Part shown: one piece after another, positions 1 through 7,944 of the stretch
How positions within the stretch are numbered: position 1 is the first letter of the stretch
Layout: each line of letters begins with the position of its first letter
From: Daldinia sp. FL1419
Lineage: Eukaryota > Ascomycota > Sordariomycetes > Xylariales > Hypoxylaceae
Direction of reading: 5' to 3'
NCBI GenBank assembly: GCA_025201765.1
Contig: MU623754.1
Span: 1 to 11,288, forward strand
Length of the DNA: 11,288 bases
The notes under the pieces: model-generated
The model's input: the letters and a program-made list of their open reading frames with translations, nothing else
Database searches by the model: none
Told to the model about the DNA's origin: nothing
Program-made: the position numbers and the translations under genes

Positions 1-292
1 AACTTTTAATCTTATTTTTTTAATATATATTTATAATAATATTAATGTTTCATATTTTTATAAATTAAAATATTAATTATTAACTTTTATATTAAAAGGT
101 AATAATTAAATCATTAATATAATAATATCTTTCTTATATTATTCCCATTTTTTTATTTAATAATTTAAAAAGGTTTTTTTAAAATATTAATATTTTTTTT
201 ATTTAATATTCCAATTAACCTTAATTTTTATAATATATATATTTAATATTTAAATAATAATAAAAAGATTTTATTATTTCTTAAACTTTTAA
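1..292 (+). repeat. Repeat copy A (direct copy of 4078-4369)
   Basis: Position 1 aligns with 4078 and the two run together without visible indels to about 292/4369, after which they diverge. Copy A is the more degraded. Between 174-216 and 4251-4293 I count 15 differences, and every one is C in copy B to T in copy A, or G to A. The repeat continues off the left edge of the window, so its full length here is unknown. Its identity as an element is unresolved: it lies just downstream, in minus-strand sense, of the LINE fragment at 541-780, but I cannot show that it belongs to that element. Confidence 0.85.
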
Positions 293-540
293 GATTTTAT
301 TTATTCTTAAATTTTCTACTTTATTTCTTAAATCTTAAAATTAAAATTTCTATTATTTATACAAAACTTAACTATTATTATTATTATATTTAAATAAAGA
401 TATATTAAGAAATAACTTAACTTTATTTTTAATTATAATATTTCTATTATTTTATATATATTATTAATTTCTTATAAATAAATTAATTAAATAATATTTA
501 ATTTTTTTATAATGTTTTTTATCTTATAATTTTAGTTTAA

Positions 541-780
541 AATATGTCACATTATTATTTTATATATTATTACATTCTATATCACTTTTATGTAAATTTC
601 TTTTATTTGGGCCACATTATAACCTTATATTAATATTGCTAATTTGGAAAGGGTGTACCGCTGCCTCTCCATCTTTATTTTGATTGCTTTTAAGTGTTTA
701 TTCCACCTGAGTTTCTTGTCTAGCCATACTCCAAGGAACCTATATATAAGTATATTAAAATTTATAAAATTAGTTATTTT
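541..780 (-). pseudogene. Non-LTR (Tad-like LINE) reverse transcriptase fragment, RIP-degraded
   Basis: The minus strand reads YRFLGVWLDKKLRWNKHLKA from about 744 downward, followed by a lysine/arginine-rich stretch containing MERQRYTLSKLA, and then GYNVAQIKEIY after a stop. This matches the conserved segment after the catalytic core of fungal Tad-clade LINE reverse transcriptases: the YLGVWLD-type motif, a basic helix, then a conserved tryptophan and a Y-T-K-V-like segment. Such enzymes copy element RNA into DNA at the target site. In-frame stops lie at 627-625 (taa, where relatives usually have W), 579-577 (tag) and 549-547 (tga, before H). All three are explained by G-to-A or C-to-T changes. 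Upstream the same frame can be followed weakly to about 1080, with a possible QG-A--ILF remnant, but the catalytic YADD is not recognisable. The island is clearly less mutated at 610-745 than its flanks. It is not functional. Confidence 0.85.
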
Positions 781-1828
781 TTTAAATAATTATAAGAATT
801 ATATATAATTCTTTAAGAATAGATTTTTTTAATTTTTAAAATGTTGTTACTATTTATTCTTTAATATAATTGATTTGTTGTTTTGATCTTTGATAAATTA
901 AATTAAAAATTTATAAACAATATCTTTTTAAGGTATAAATTATAAAAAAAAGTAATTTTAATTATAAATCTTTATTAATTTTATATATTTTGGATTAAAT
1001 AAATTAGTATATGTTAATAAAAATAATATTTAAGCCCCTTATTATATAATTTTAAACGTTAATAAATTGAAGTTTTTTTGGGAATTATGATTTAAAATCT
1101 ATATTAATTCCTTTTTATAGAAGATTCCTTAATTAAATATATTATATATTATTAGTTCTTAAAAAACCATAATATAAAAATTATTAAGTTATTATTTTTT
1201 AATATATAATTATAAAATTTATATTAATATTAATAATAAACTATTATATTAATGGTTTATTTTAATCCCTAATAATATTATAATATTTTTAATAAAATAA
1301 TTAAATGTTAACGTAAGGCCTTTTATCTTTTTAATATTTATATTTAATTAAAGAAATAAGTTTTTATATTTAATTAGTTCACCATATTTAATTAGGTAAA
1401 TAATATTTATAAGGGTTTGTAATGATTTAATTACTTTGTTATAAGTATTTAAAATTAATAAATTAATTATATTTATTAATTTAATATAATTTAATAATAA
1501 TTTAATAATAATTTAATATTATGAGATATTATTAAATTAATAATAACTTATAATAATAATATTAGTATTAAATATATGTTATATAAATTATTTTTATTTA
1601 ATTAAATAAAATATAAATCCAAATAAATAAAAGTTGTATTATAAAAAAAAGGTAAAAAAGTGCTAAAAATAAAAAAGGACAAATTAATAGTATTTTTATA
1701 TTCCAATTTATAATTATCGTTATTTAAATTATTAAATATTTATTAATTATAGTTGCGATTTTTATATGGTATATATGTTTAAATTTGTACATAAATATTA
1801 AGCAATATTCTTCAGCAATTTAATTATA
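781..1828. other. AT-rich stretch, possible upstream LINE remains
   Basis: If the LINE at 541-780 is continuous, this interval should hold the rest of its reverse transcriptase and part of its endonuclease on the minus strand. I can follow only scattered in-frame residues to about 1080. Beyond that there are stop-dense sequence, many simple TTAATA-type runs (for example around 1490-1560) and no recognisable domain or RNA gene. Confidence 0.4.
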
Positions 1829-1939
1829 TTAATTATAAATAACATCTCTCATCTCAATACACCATAATTTAATACCATAATTTTTATTTTTCTTCTTTTT
1901 CTTATCCTTTTTCTTTCCTTTTGGGGTTTTCTTTTTCAT
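1829..1939 (-). pseudogene. Short lysine-rich frame of unknown origin
   Basis: On the minus strand an ATG at 1939-1937 opens 36 codons ending in TAA at 1831-1829. The first 20 residues include KKKTPKGKKKDKKKKK, followed by a more mixed segment with tryptophan, cysteine and acidic residues (IKLWCIEMRDV). The plus strand here is a polypyrimidine tract (about 1881-1936), which contains few CpA sites and so would resist RIP. Two readings are possible. It may be a remnant of a basic, nucleic-acid-binding protein, such as the first ORF of the neighbouring LINE, which would lie upstream on the same strand. Or it may be a low-complexity purine tract that happens to translate to lysines. I cannot decide between them. 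Confidence 0.25.
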
Positions 1940-2109
1940 TTTTTTAACTTATTTAATTTAAAATGCTTCATTACATTTAATCAATTATTTTTTAATAAGT
2001 TCATATATTAAATCAACTCAGAATATTTTCTTAATTTAAATTAATAAATATAAATTCTTTAAATAACAATTTCATATCAATATTATCATTAATAATTAAT
2101 ACTTTAAAC

Positions 2110-2119
2110 AATAATAATC

Positions 2120-2159
<40 letters not shown>
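2110..2159. repeat. (AAT)n microsatellite
   Basis: A run of AAT/TAA units, perfect from about 2120 to 2159 (about 13 units), with one interruption (c at 2119) in its left part. It directly precedes the TTTA-rich run at 2171-2194. In minus-strand sense it follows that run, so it may be part of the 3' tail or insertion site of the LINE-like end proposed at 2171-2310. Confidence 0.9.
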
Positions 2160-2160
<1 letters not shown>

Positions 2161-2170
2161 TTAAATAATT

Positions 2171-2310
2171 ATTTATTTTATTTATTTATTTATTACTACC
2201 CCAATTTACCTAGAATATATTACAGGTATCTGGTCCATCTTTTAATATTTATTCCAAGTAAAAATTATATTCCAGAAAAAACCTACCCACTGCCTATCCA
2301 AATTAATTAC
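2171..2310 (-). mobile_element. Possible 3' end of a minus-strand LINE
   Basis: A TTTA repeat (2171-2194) is followed by ctaccccaatttacc and then a less-mutated island to about 2310. Read on the minus strand, the sequence runs through a mixed-composition segment into GGTAGTAATAAATAAATAAA and then the AAT microsatellite. This is the layout expected of a non-LTR element ending in a short tandem-repeat tail. The last 21 bases (2180-2200) recur exactly at 11268-11288, so this is a true repeat terminus and not local sequence. No C-terminal cysteine/histidine motif could be read with confidence. The class assignment is inference. Confidence 0.4.
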
Positions 2311-2552
2311 ATTATTATAATTTTAATTTTACCCTATATTCCTATTAAAACTTACCTTCTAATAAAAATAATTAAACCTTAATATAAAAAAACATTTTAT
2401 ATATTATAATACCCAAATTTTATAAAATAATATAACAACAACTTAAATATAAAACAATAACAAAATTCAAAATAATTTTATTATTTTTTTTATAAATAAT
2501 AAAAATATTATTATATTATAAAAAGGTTATTTTAAAAGAAGACTAAAATATA
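2311..2552. other. AT-rich stretch, G-depleted on plus
   Basis: No coding frame, RNA or repeat boundary recognised. The plus strand keeps C but has almost no G, suggesting one-strand mutation that continues through the neighbouring repeats to about 3350. It may be the body of the element whose end is proposed at 2171-2310. Confidence 0.3.
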
Positions 2553-2704
2553 TACAATTTATACAAAATATAAATATATATAAATAATTTTACATTTCTA
2601 TAAAAAGCCATTACCTATTCTTATTTTTACAACTTTTTTTTTTAATATTATAATATTATATTTATTTTCCAAAATAGTTTAAAATAATACTACTAATTTA
2701 TAAC
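2553..2704 (+). repeat. Direct repeat copy 1 (matches 7762-7913)
   Basis: It aligns with 7762-7913 at an offset of 5209 bases, for example at the shared TATAAATAATTTTACATTT block (about 2578-2596 and 7787-7805). Around 2669-2700 the copy-2 sequence has G and C where copy 1 has A and T, so copy 1 is the more degraded. Left of about 2553 and right of about 2704 the similarity weakens sharply, although a small gap might extend the right side to about 2740. No protein or terminal structure was identified. Confidence 0.75.
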
Positions 2705-3004
2705 CCTTCCCAACTAACCTTAATCCTCCTTATATACCTTACTTACACTCTACAATACTATAATATAATATTATTATACCTATTAAATTCATAATTTAAT
2801 ATTCTTTCAAAAAATTTATTTTATTTATATATATATATTATATTAAATAAAAAAAGCTTATATATCCATAAATATTCTATTATTTTTTTAATTTTATCCT
2901 ATTATTAACCCTCCTTAAATATTTTAATCCCCTCATTAAAAACTATTATAATATCTTAAACCTAATATAATACTTTAATATTATATTATACCAAAATTAT
3001 AATC
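2705..3004. other. Unassigned AT-rich stretch between repeats
   Basis: C-bearing but G-poor on the plus strand (for example 2701-2760). It matches nothing else in the window clearly, and no gene, RNA or signal could be supported. Confidence 0.3.
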
Positions 3005-4369
3005 CCAATGCAACTATATATTATAAAAGTAACTTACTTACCAAAAATAAAGAACCATATAAAAAGTGTAATTATATTTTTCCAATGCAATTCCAAAAAT
3101 CAATTATTAAAACTTTATTACAATTTTTCTAAAATTTTTAAACCTTTAAAAAACTTATTAAAAAATTATTAATAATATTAAATAATTATTTTTATTATAT
3201 TTAATCCTTTATTTACTAAATTTACAATTTTTATATATTCCAACAATCTTAAAAAAATTATTTATTTTAATATCACCAATGCCATAATTATCTTACAATA
3301 TAATCCCACTTTATATCTATTCTATTAATAATTATTAATTATAATATAAAATTTATAAAAAAATTGATTTTAAAAAAAAATATATATATATTACCTTATT
3401 TTTAATAATTTATATTATTTTTATATATTATTATTATAATAATTTTTTATTTAAAAAATTCAATTAATATTAAATATTTTATTATTTCCCAATAATAGTC
3501 CATTACAAATCTTTAATAATTTCCTAATATATTTAAATTTAAACCTTAATAAATACAACCCTCTATTTAAAAATATATTTACCTTTACTCAAGACTCCTT
3601 AATATATATAACTAAAAAAAAATAAAAAAGAAGATAAAAAAACGGATATAGAAAAAAATAATTTTAATAAATACAATTTGAAATAGGTACAAAACAATCC
3701 CGGGTAAATATAATCTTCTTAAAGAACCCTACTAATATATTATTACCTATATCCTTCCATTTAATTATAAATTCTTCCCACTTAATACAAAATTTCTAAA
3801 AACATTTGTATTAAACAAATCATAATATTATTCTATATATAAATAATTAAACCTATTTAAAAAACTAATAAATTATTAATAGAATTTCATTAAAATTAAA
3901 TAACATTCTTTTATAATCTGCACCAATTAAAAAAGCTTTTAGGGTTAAATTCTATTTAAAATAAACCTATATTAGAACATATTTAGGATACTTAAAAATT
4001 ATATACCATATTATTTTCCTTTTACTACATCTATATCTAAAAATATTTATTCCAAAAACCCTTCTATTAAATAAGAAAACCTTTAATTCTATTTTCTTAA
4101 TATATATTTATAATAATATTAATATTTTATATTTTTATAAATTAAAATATTAATTATTAATTTTTATATTAAAAGATAATAACCAAACTACTAACATAAT
4201 AATATCCTTCTTATATTATTTTTATCTTTCTATCTAATAATTTAAAAAGGCTTTTTTAAGGTGTTGGCATCCCTTCCATTTAACGCTCCAATTAATCCTA
4301 ATTTCTATAATATATATATCCAATACCTAAGCAATAGTAGGGAAACCCCACCGTCTCCTAGGCCTCTGA
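3005..4369 (-). repeat. Repeat copy B (inverted arm; partner 7945-9230)
   Basis: The reverse complement of this segment aligns along its length with 7945-9230, with one indel of about 35 bases (around 3370-3405 against 8855). For instance 3188-3240 reversed and 8998-9050 share about 45 of 51 bases and all mismatches are transitions. The right portion, 4078-4369, also matches copy A directly. The segment at 4251-4375 is the least mutated of the three copies. Readable amino-acid strings appear on both strands, but stop density is close to chance in each frame, so I assign no product or coding sense. It is probably a piece of a transposable element. Confidence 0.8.
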
Positions 4370-4375
4370 ACTCAA
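4258..4375. other. Less-mutated island within copy B
   Basis: This stretch keeps normal base composition (for example GTGTTGGCATCCCTTCC and GGAAACCCCACCGTCTCC) inside otherwise AT-rich sequence, so it preserves the ancestral state of the repeat. The part at 4263-4298 is also well kept in copy C (about 7983-8018) while copy A is fully converted to A/T there. On one reading it encodes GIPSI-RSN-S with stops at convertible codons; on the other strand it reads LER-MEGMP. Neither matches a family I recognise. Confidence 0.6.
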
Positions 4376-5030
4376 ATAATTAATCTATTATTATTTTTAT
4401 TACTCCATCATTTAACCATATTCTTATAATATAATTTAATTAAACTAACAGTATGGATGAATTAAAAAAATATTAAAAATTAATTGTTTATATTAGTAAT
4501 CCTTTCCTCAATTTTTTTATTTTATAAATGATTTTTCAAAATAATCTAAATAATTTCTAACTAATCAAAATATTTAAATATTTAGTATAATAGAATTTGA
4601 GGTCTTTGGTGGTGCTATAACTAATCACTATATCTAATAAAAAATCACTAATATTAACTTTTAAAAAAATAATCCTTATTATCCCTACTATTTTAATATA
4701 ATATTATTATAATTATTTAAATAGATATTATCCTTTATATATGTTAATATCTGTGGAAGCAATTTTGTTAATAAATATATAACCAAAATTTTAACCAATT
4801 CTTATTATATAAGAGGTTTGATAATTTAAATATTCAATTATTTAAATAAAGTATTTTATAAATTCTACAAAGAACATTTCCAATTATCTAATTTTAAAAT
4901 TTATATTGGTATATAATTTTTCTTTAAATATTATATTTTTTTAATGAAGATGATTATGATAATTATTTATATATCATAAAAAAGTATAATTTTCAAATTT
5001 TAAAACTTAAATTACTTCATATATAAATTA
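4376..5030. other. Unassigned AT-rich stretch
   Basis: No gene or RNA was recognised. A slightly GC-richer patch lies at about 4595-4630 (tgaggtctttggtggtgct). No copy of it was found elsewhere in the window. Confidence 0.3.
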
Positions 5031-5135
5031 ATTGTTTCCTTCTTTTTCACAGGGATGTAACTAAAAAAAACTCCTCAACTATAAGCAAGTATAATAATCG
5101 AAAATTAATAAGAAAGATACTTTCGTCTTAGGTGT

Positions 5136-5156
5136 AAAAAAAAAAAAAAAAAAAAA
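5136..5156 (+). repeat. A21 homopolymer
   Basis: Twenty-one consecutive A residues follow a moderately normal-composition segment (5040-5135). This could be the poly(A) end of a retroposed plus-strand sequence, but I identified no SINE, LINE or processed-gene body upstream and no target-site duplication. A simple slippage-expanded homopolymer is equally possible. Confidence 0.9.
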
Positions 5157-5186
5157 CAATAAACAATAACATCAAAATATTACTGT

Positions 5187-5209
5187 ATCAAACTAATTAA
5201 TAGTTTGAT
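5187..5209. other. Perfect 9-bp inverted repeat (hairpin)
   Basis: ATCAAACTA at 5187-5195 is exactly complementary to TAGTTTGAT at 5201-5209, with a five-base loop (attaa). It lies 30 bases after the A21 tract. It could be a stem-loop in an element end or a chance palindrome in AT-rich DNA; a nine-base perfect stem containing two G-C pairs is mildly unusual here. No U-tract supports a terminator role. Confidence 0.5.
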
Positions 5210-5340
5210 TATCTGTGTATGTAAACTCAAAAATTAAATAAAAATAGAAAACCCAAAATAGTAAAAAAGAAAAAAAAAAATTTTTAGCCCAATATCTTAT
5301 TCTTAACCAAAATTGTGATTATTATAATAAATTCCAACAA

Positions 5341-5939
5341 ACTTTTTTTTTTATTTAATTATACGTTTTATAATAGTTCCTAATATATAATTCATTCTCA
5401 ACCTATCTCTTAATAACTTTATAAAACTGGATAAACAAATAGTTATTAATCACTTTAATCAGCACCTACTTTATACACAATACCTTCTCTATAACCTCTC
5501 AACTAATCCTTCTAAAAACATCATATACATAACTATCAAAATAAACATTCATAACCTCTACTTCCTTAGCTTCCTTAAAAATTACAATATAATTTCTAAT
5601 TAAATCAATAACCTCAATAATATCAAATAAAATAAAACCTTTACCAAAATCTCTAAGCCTTTTTCGTACAAACTTAAACCTCTTAAAATCATATGGCATA
5701 AATTTAAATTTCAATTAAGTATAAGTTTAGTTTTAAATAGTAACTCCATAAATAACAACTTCAATTTATTTTTTAATATTTTTATTAATTATCTAATATG
5801 GTATATCAACAATTATATTGTTTTTAATTGTTTTATATTATCTAAAAATATATTATACATCTTTAAACCATTGTATTACTTCTAATTCATTAAATAAATA
5901 ATAAGGGTAATAATTAGGTTCAAACAAAACTAACTAATA
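5341..5939 (-). pseudogene. Degraded coding relic, unknown protein
   Basis: In one minus-strand frame this stretch has 12 stops in about 200 codons, below the roughly one in ten expected at this composition, and is fully open for 71 codons from 5714 to about 5502. Readable parts include NELEVIQWFKDV, RKRLRDFGKGFILFDIIEVI, FKEAKEVEVMNVYFDSYVYD and VIKR-VENELYIRNYYKTY. The composition is charged (K, R, E, D), unlike random AT translation. The stops are TAA, TAG or TGA and could derive from Gln or Arg codons by C-to-T change. The strand bias agrees: the plus strand keeps C but has lost G. The frame can be followed upstream to about 6000 with more stops. I do not recognise the family. A retroelement Gag-like protein is possible from the Q/E-rich upstream segment, but this is a guess. 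It is not functional. Confidence 0.35.
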
Positions 5940-6489
5940 TATAATTATTATTTAAATACCTTTACCCTAATTAAATATATTTATAAATATAAAGGTTACT
6001 ACTAAATCTTAAATAATAAATATAAGTTCTTTCAATATATATCCTGTAGCGATTGTAGTAACTATATCTTATTATTCTTATTATACAACAATAGGCTCTA
6101 TACTAATCAGTTATTCTTGATTAGGTTCAGTATTAATTAATTAAATAAACAGTACATTTTGATTTGTACTAAGTAACTTAACGATAGAATCCTACTTTAT
6201 AATGGTTATAAAAAATACTAATAAAGATATTAATAGGGATACTTCAAAAAAACAATAACGTACTTAAATCATACTAATCAAACAAAATATTAAATATCTA
6301 CTCAATTAATTACTATTCTAACAATATAAGAAGAGATAAAATATAATTAAATGGTATATAAGGAGGTATTAATACTGCTTCTTAATTATCCTCAATCCAT
6401 ACTTAAAAAATAACCAGGGATTTATGGTATCTTGTAGAATAATAAATTTTAACTGCATTTAATTTACTATCTAAATAAATTGTAATAAT

Positions 6490-6577
6490 CTCAACTCCTA
6501 ATTATATGGCTTTAGTTTTTGATTATATAGCTTCAGCTCCTAATTACAAGGTTTCAACTTCATATTATATCATTTTA
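6490..6577. repeat. Degenerate 42-base tandem repeat
   Basis: The sequence CAACTCCTAATTATATGGCT and its neighbour CAGCTCCTAATTACAAGGTT lie 42 bases apart, and the two units agree at roughly two thirds of positions. A 42-base period equals 14 codons, or two heptads. In minus-strand frames the translation is heptad-like (for example ELKLYNQKLKPYN), suggesting a former coiled coil. A plus-strand frame of 61 codons (6506-6691) is also open here, so the coding strand is not settled. Confidence 0.45.
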
Positions 6578-6966
6578 AAGATTTTTAAGAAGGTTATAAA
6601 TATTAAAAAGACAATAACTTCAAATACGCTCCATCCTCTCTATATAAATAAACTAATCAAATTAATAAGAATTAACTCCAAAATTATATAACATTCCTTA
6701 TAAATCTTCATAAATATTATCGCTTAACTATTAATTTCGTAATAATTACTATAAATCAATATAATAATTCTAATATCCTTAACATTTGTATTTGATTGTC
6801 TAATTAAGCCTATCTTCATAAACATATATTCCAAAAACAACTCAAATTCCATAACTATTTTTTTATAATAATGTTTGTAAAATCTTTGTAATTTTAACTA
6901 TAAACCCTATAAACTTTTATAAATCTCTATAACTTTAATATAAATCTTTATATAAACTCTACTCAT
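6560..6966 (-). pseudogene. Possible coding relic, start-like ATG at 6966
   Basis: The minus-strand frame starting at ATG 6966-6964 has about five stops in 136 codons, with one run of more than 50 open codons (about 6897 to 6727). Readable parts are MSRVYIKIYIKVIEIYKSL, then after two stops LKLQRFYKHYYKKIVMEFEL and FMKIGLIRQSNTNVKDIRII. The first part has a repetitive helical look. Upstream, the same frame can be followed to about 7200 (VGIGKPLI-KVFKNYS, QEYFL), so the ATG need not be the true start. It may belong with the relic at 5341-5939, being on the same strand and upstream of it, but the frames differ and the region between is stop-rich. Family unknown. Confidence 0.25.
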
Positions 6967-7292
6967 ATTATAATAAATAATTTATATTATTACATCTTTA
7001 AATTTACATTTATTCCATTTTTAATATTTTGGATTTCCAAATTATTATAAAAAGTATTCCTGATATATATATCATTTAATTGAATAATTTTTAAATACTT
7101 TTCATATTAAGGGTTTTCCAATACCAACTATAAAAAAATTTAAATATATTAACTTATTTTAAGGTTTTAGAATCAAATCAACTTCCCTCACTCCTTATTT
7201 TTTCAAACTTTATCCTAAAATTATATTTGTACTAATTAAACAATAACAATTTTAATTAAAATAATATAAATAATATTAATAATATAGTTTTC

Positions 7293-7370
7293 AATCCTTA
7301 TAATTGTTAATCTTAATAGATATTGGTTCTTTTAAAATTGAGGTTGTAGGTTTAAATCTTGTGATAATTG
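7293..7370 (+). tRNA. Degraded tRNA-like sequence, anticodon UUU (Lys)
   Basis: The 3' two thirds have tRNA geometry with exact spacing. The anticodon stem is 7324-7328/7336-7340 (TGGTT/AATTG, paired with wobbles). Its seven-base loop CTTTTAA (7329-7335) has the canonical C-U before and A-A after anticodon TTT. A five-base variable loop AGGTT (7341-7345) follows. The T-arm is GTAGG-TTTAAAT-CTTGT (7346-7362). Reversing C-to-T changes turns the T-loop into the standard TTCAAAT and restores stem pairing. The 3' acceptor strand would be 7363-7369 with discriminator G 7370. The D-arm and 5' acceptor strand (about 7293-7323) cannot be folded convincingly. It could be a RIP-mutated nuclear tRNA-Lys copy or the head of a tRNA-derived SINE. 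It is unlikely to be a working tRNA. Confidence 0.5.
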
Positions 7371-7695
7371 CTACTAAATAAGAGCTTTAATAGTTTTTAC
7401 AGGATATGCCCTATACTTCAATTAACATATAATAAGTTAAAAATTGTATAAGCTAAAAAATTTAAGGTATCTATATCCTAAAGAAAAAATAAATTAATTA
7501 GATAAAAAAACAGATATAAGTGACTACTTACCAATAATAACGCGTACAATAAAATTATAAACCCAAAAATATATATTATTTATATAAAGCTTTATAAAAA
7601 CAATCTCTAAAAGAACTATATATGACTTAAACTGATTAGGTAAGAAAATAATTTTTGAAGATTTATTTATATCCAAAAGAACATATATAAACCTT
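7371..7695. other. Unassigned AT-rich stretch
   Basis: No gene recognised. A minus-strand frame of 63 codons (7524-7715) is rich in I, F, Y, L and N as expected by chance at this composition. It begins inside the complement of the purine tract, so I do not call it a gene. Confidence 0.3.
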
Positions 7696-7708
7696 AAAAG
7701 GGGAGGGA
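7696..7708 (+). other. G-rich purine tract (PPT- or PBS-like)
   Basis: AAAAGGGGAGGGA stands out from its surroundings. On the plus strand it resembles a polypurine tract of an LTR retrotransposon. On the minus strand the same site reads TGGTCCCTCCCC, beginning with the TGG expected of a primer-binding site. No LTR with TG...CA ends could be found beside it on either side, so both readings are weak. Its survival may simply reflect lack of CpA/TpG sites within it. Confidence 0.25.
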
Positions 7709-7761
7709 CCAACAAAGTCCTTCAAAGTAGCTCCTATTATTTAATCACACTACCCCAGTTC

Positions 7762-7913
7762 AATAGTTTATTTAAGATATAAATATATATAAATAATTTT
7801 ACATTTTTATAAAAAGTTATTATTTATTCTTACTTTTACCACCTTCTTTTTAATATCATAATATTTTATTTATTTTCCAAAATGACTCAAAATGGTACTG
7901 CCAACCCGTGGCC
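7762..7913 (+). repeat. Direct repeat copy 2 (matches 2553-2704)
   Basis: This is the better-preserved copy of the pair: at 7875-7913 it keeps AAAATGACTCAAAATGGTAC and a CCAACCCGTGGCC block, which copy 1 shows mostly as A/T. Copy C of the other repeat starts roughly 30 bases to the right. A 71-codon plus-strand frame (7882-8097) crosses this junction and is therefore probably accidental. Confidence 0.75.
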
Positions 7914-7944
7914 AACTATTTATAATATATTTATTAATAAAATA

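Noticed and set aside
4370..4530. Terminal inverted repeats flanking copy B
   Set aside because: The reverse complement of 4370-4530 shows no convincing match to 7762-7930, and the region after 9230 does not match the reversed short repeat.
6506..6691. 61-codon plus-strand frame
   Set aside because: It overlaps the tandem repeat, and the opposite strand is equally readable across most of it. Not enough evidence to call a gene, although a plus-strand relic is not excluded.
7524..7715. 63-codon minus-strand frame
   Set aside because: Hydrophobic, AT-driven translation with a non-ATG start inside the complement of the purine tract. No family resemblance.
7711..7913. LTR pair formed by 2553-2704 and 7762-7913
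   Set aside because: The similarity does not reach the putative priming site at 7696-7713, the ends lack TG...CA, and no target-site duplication was seen.
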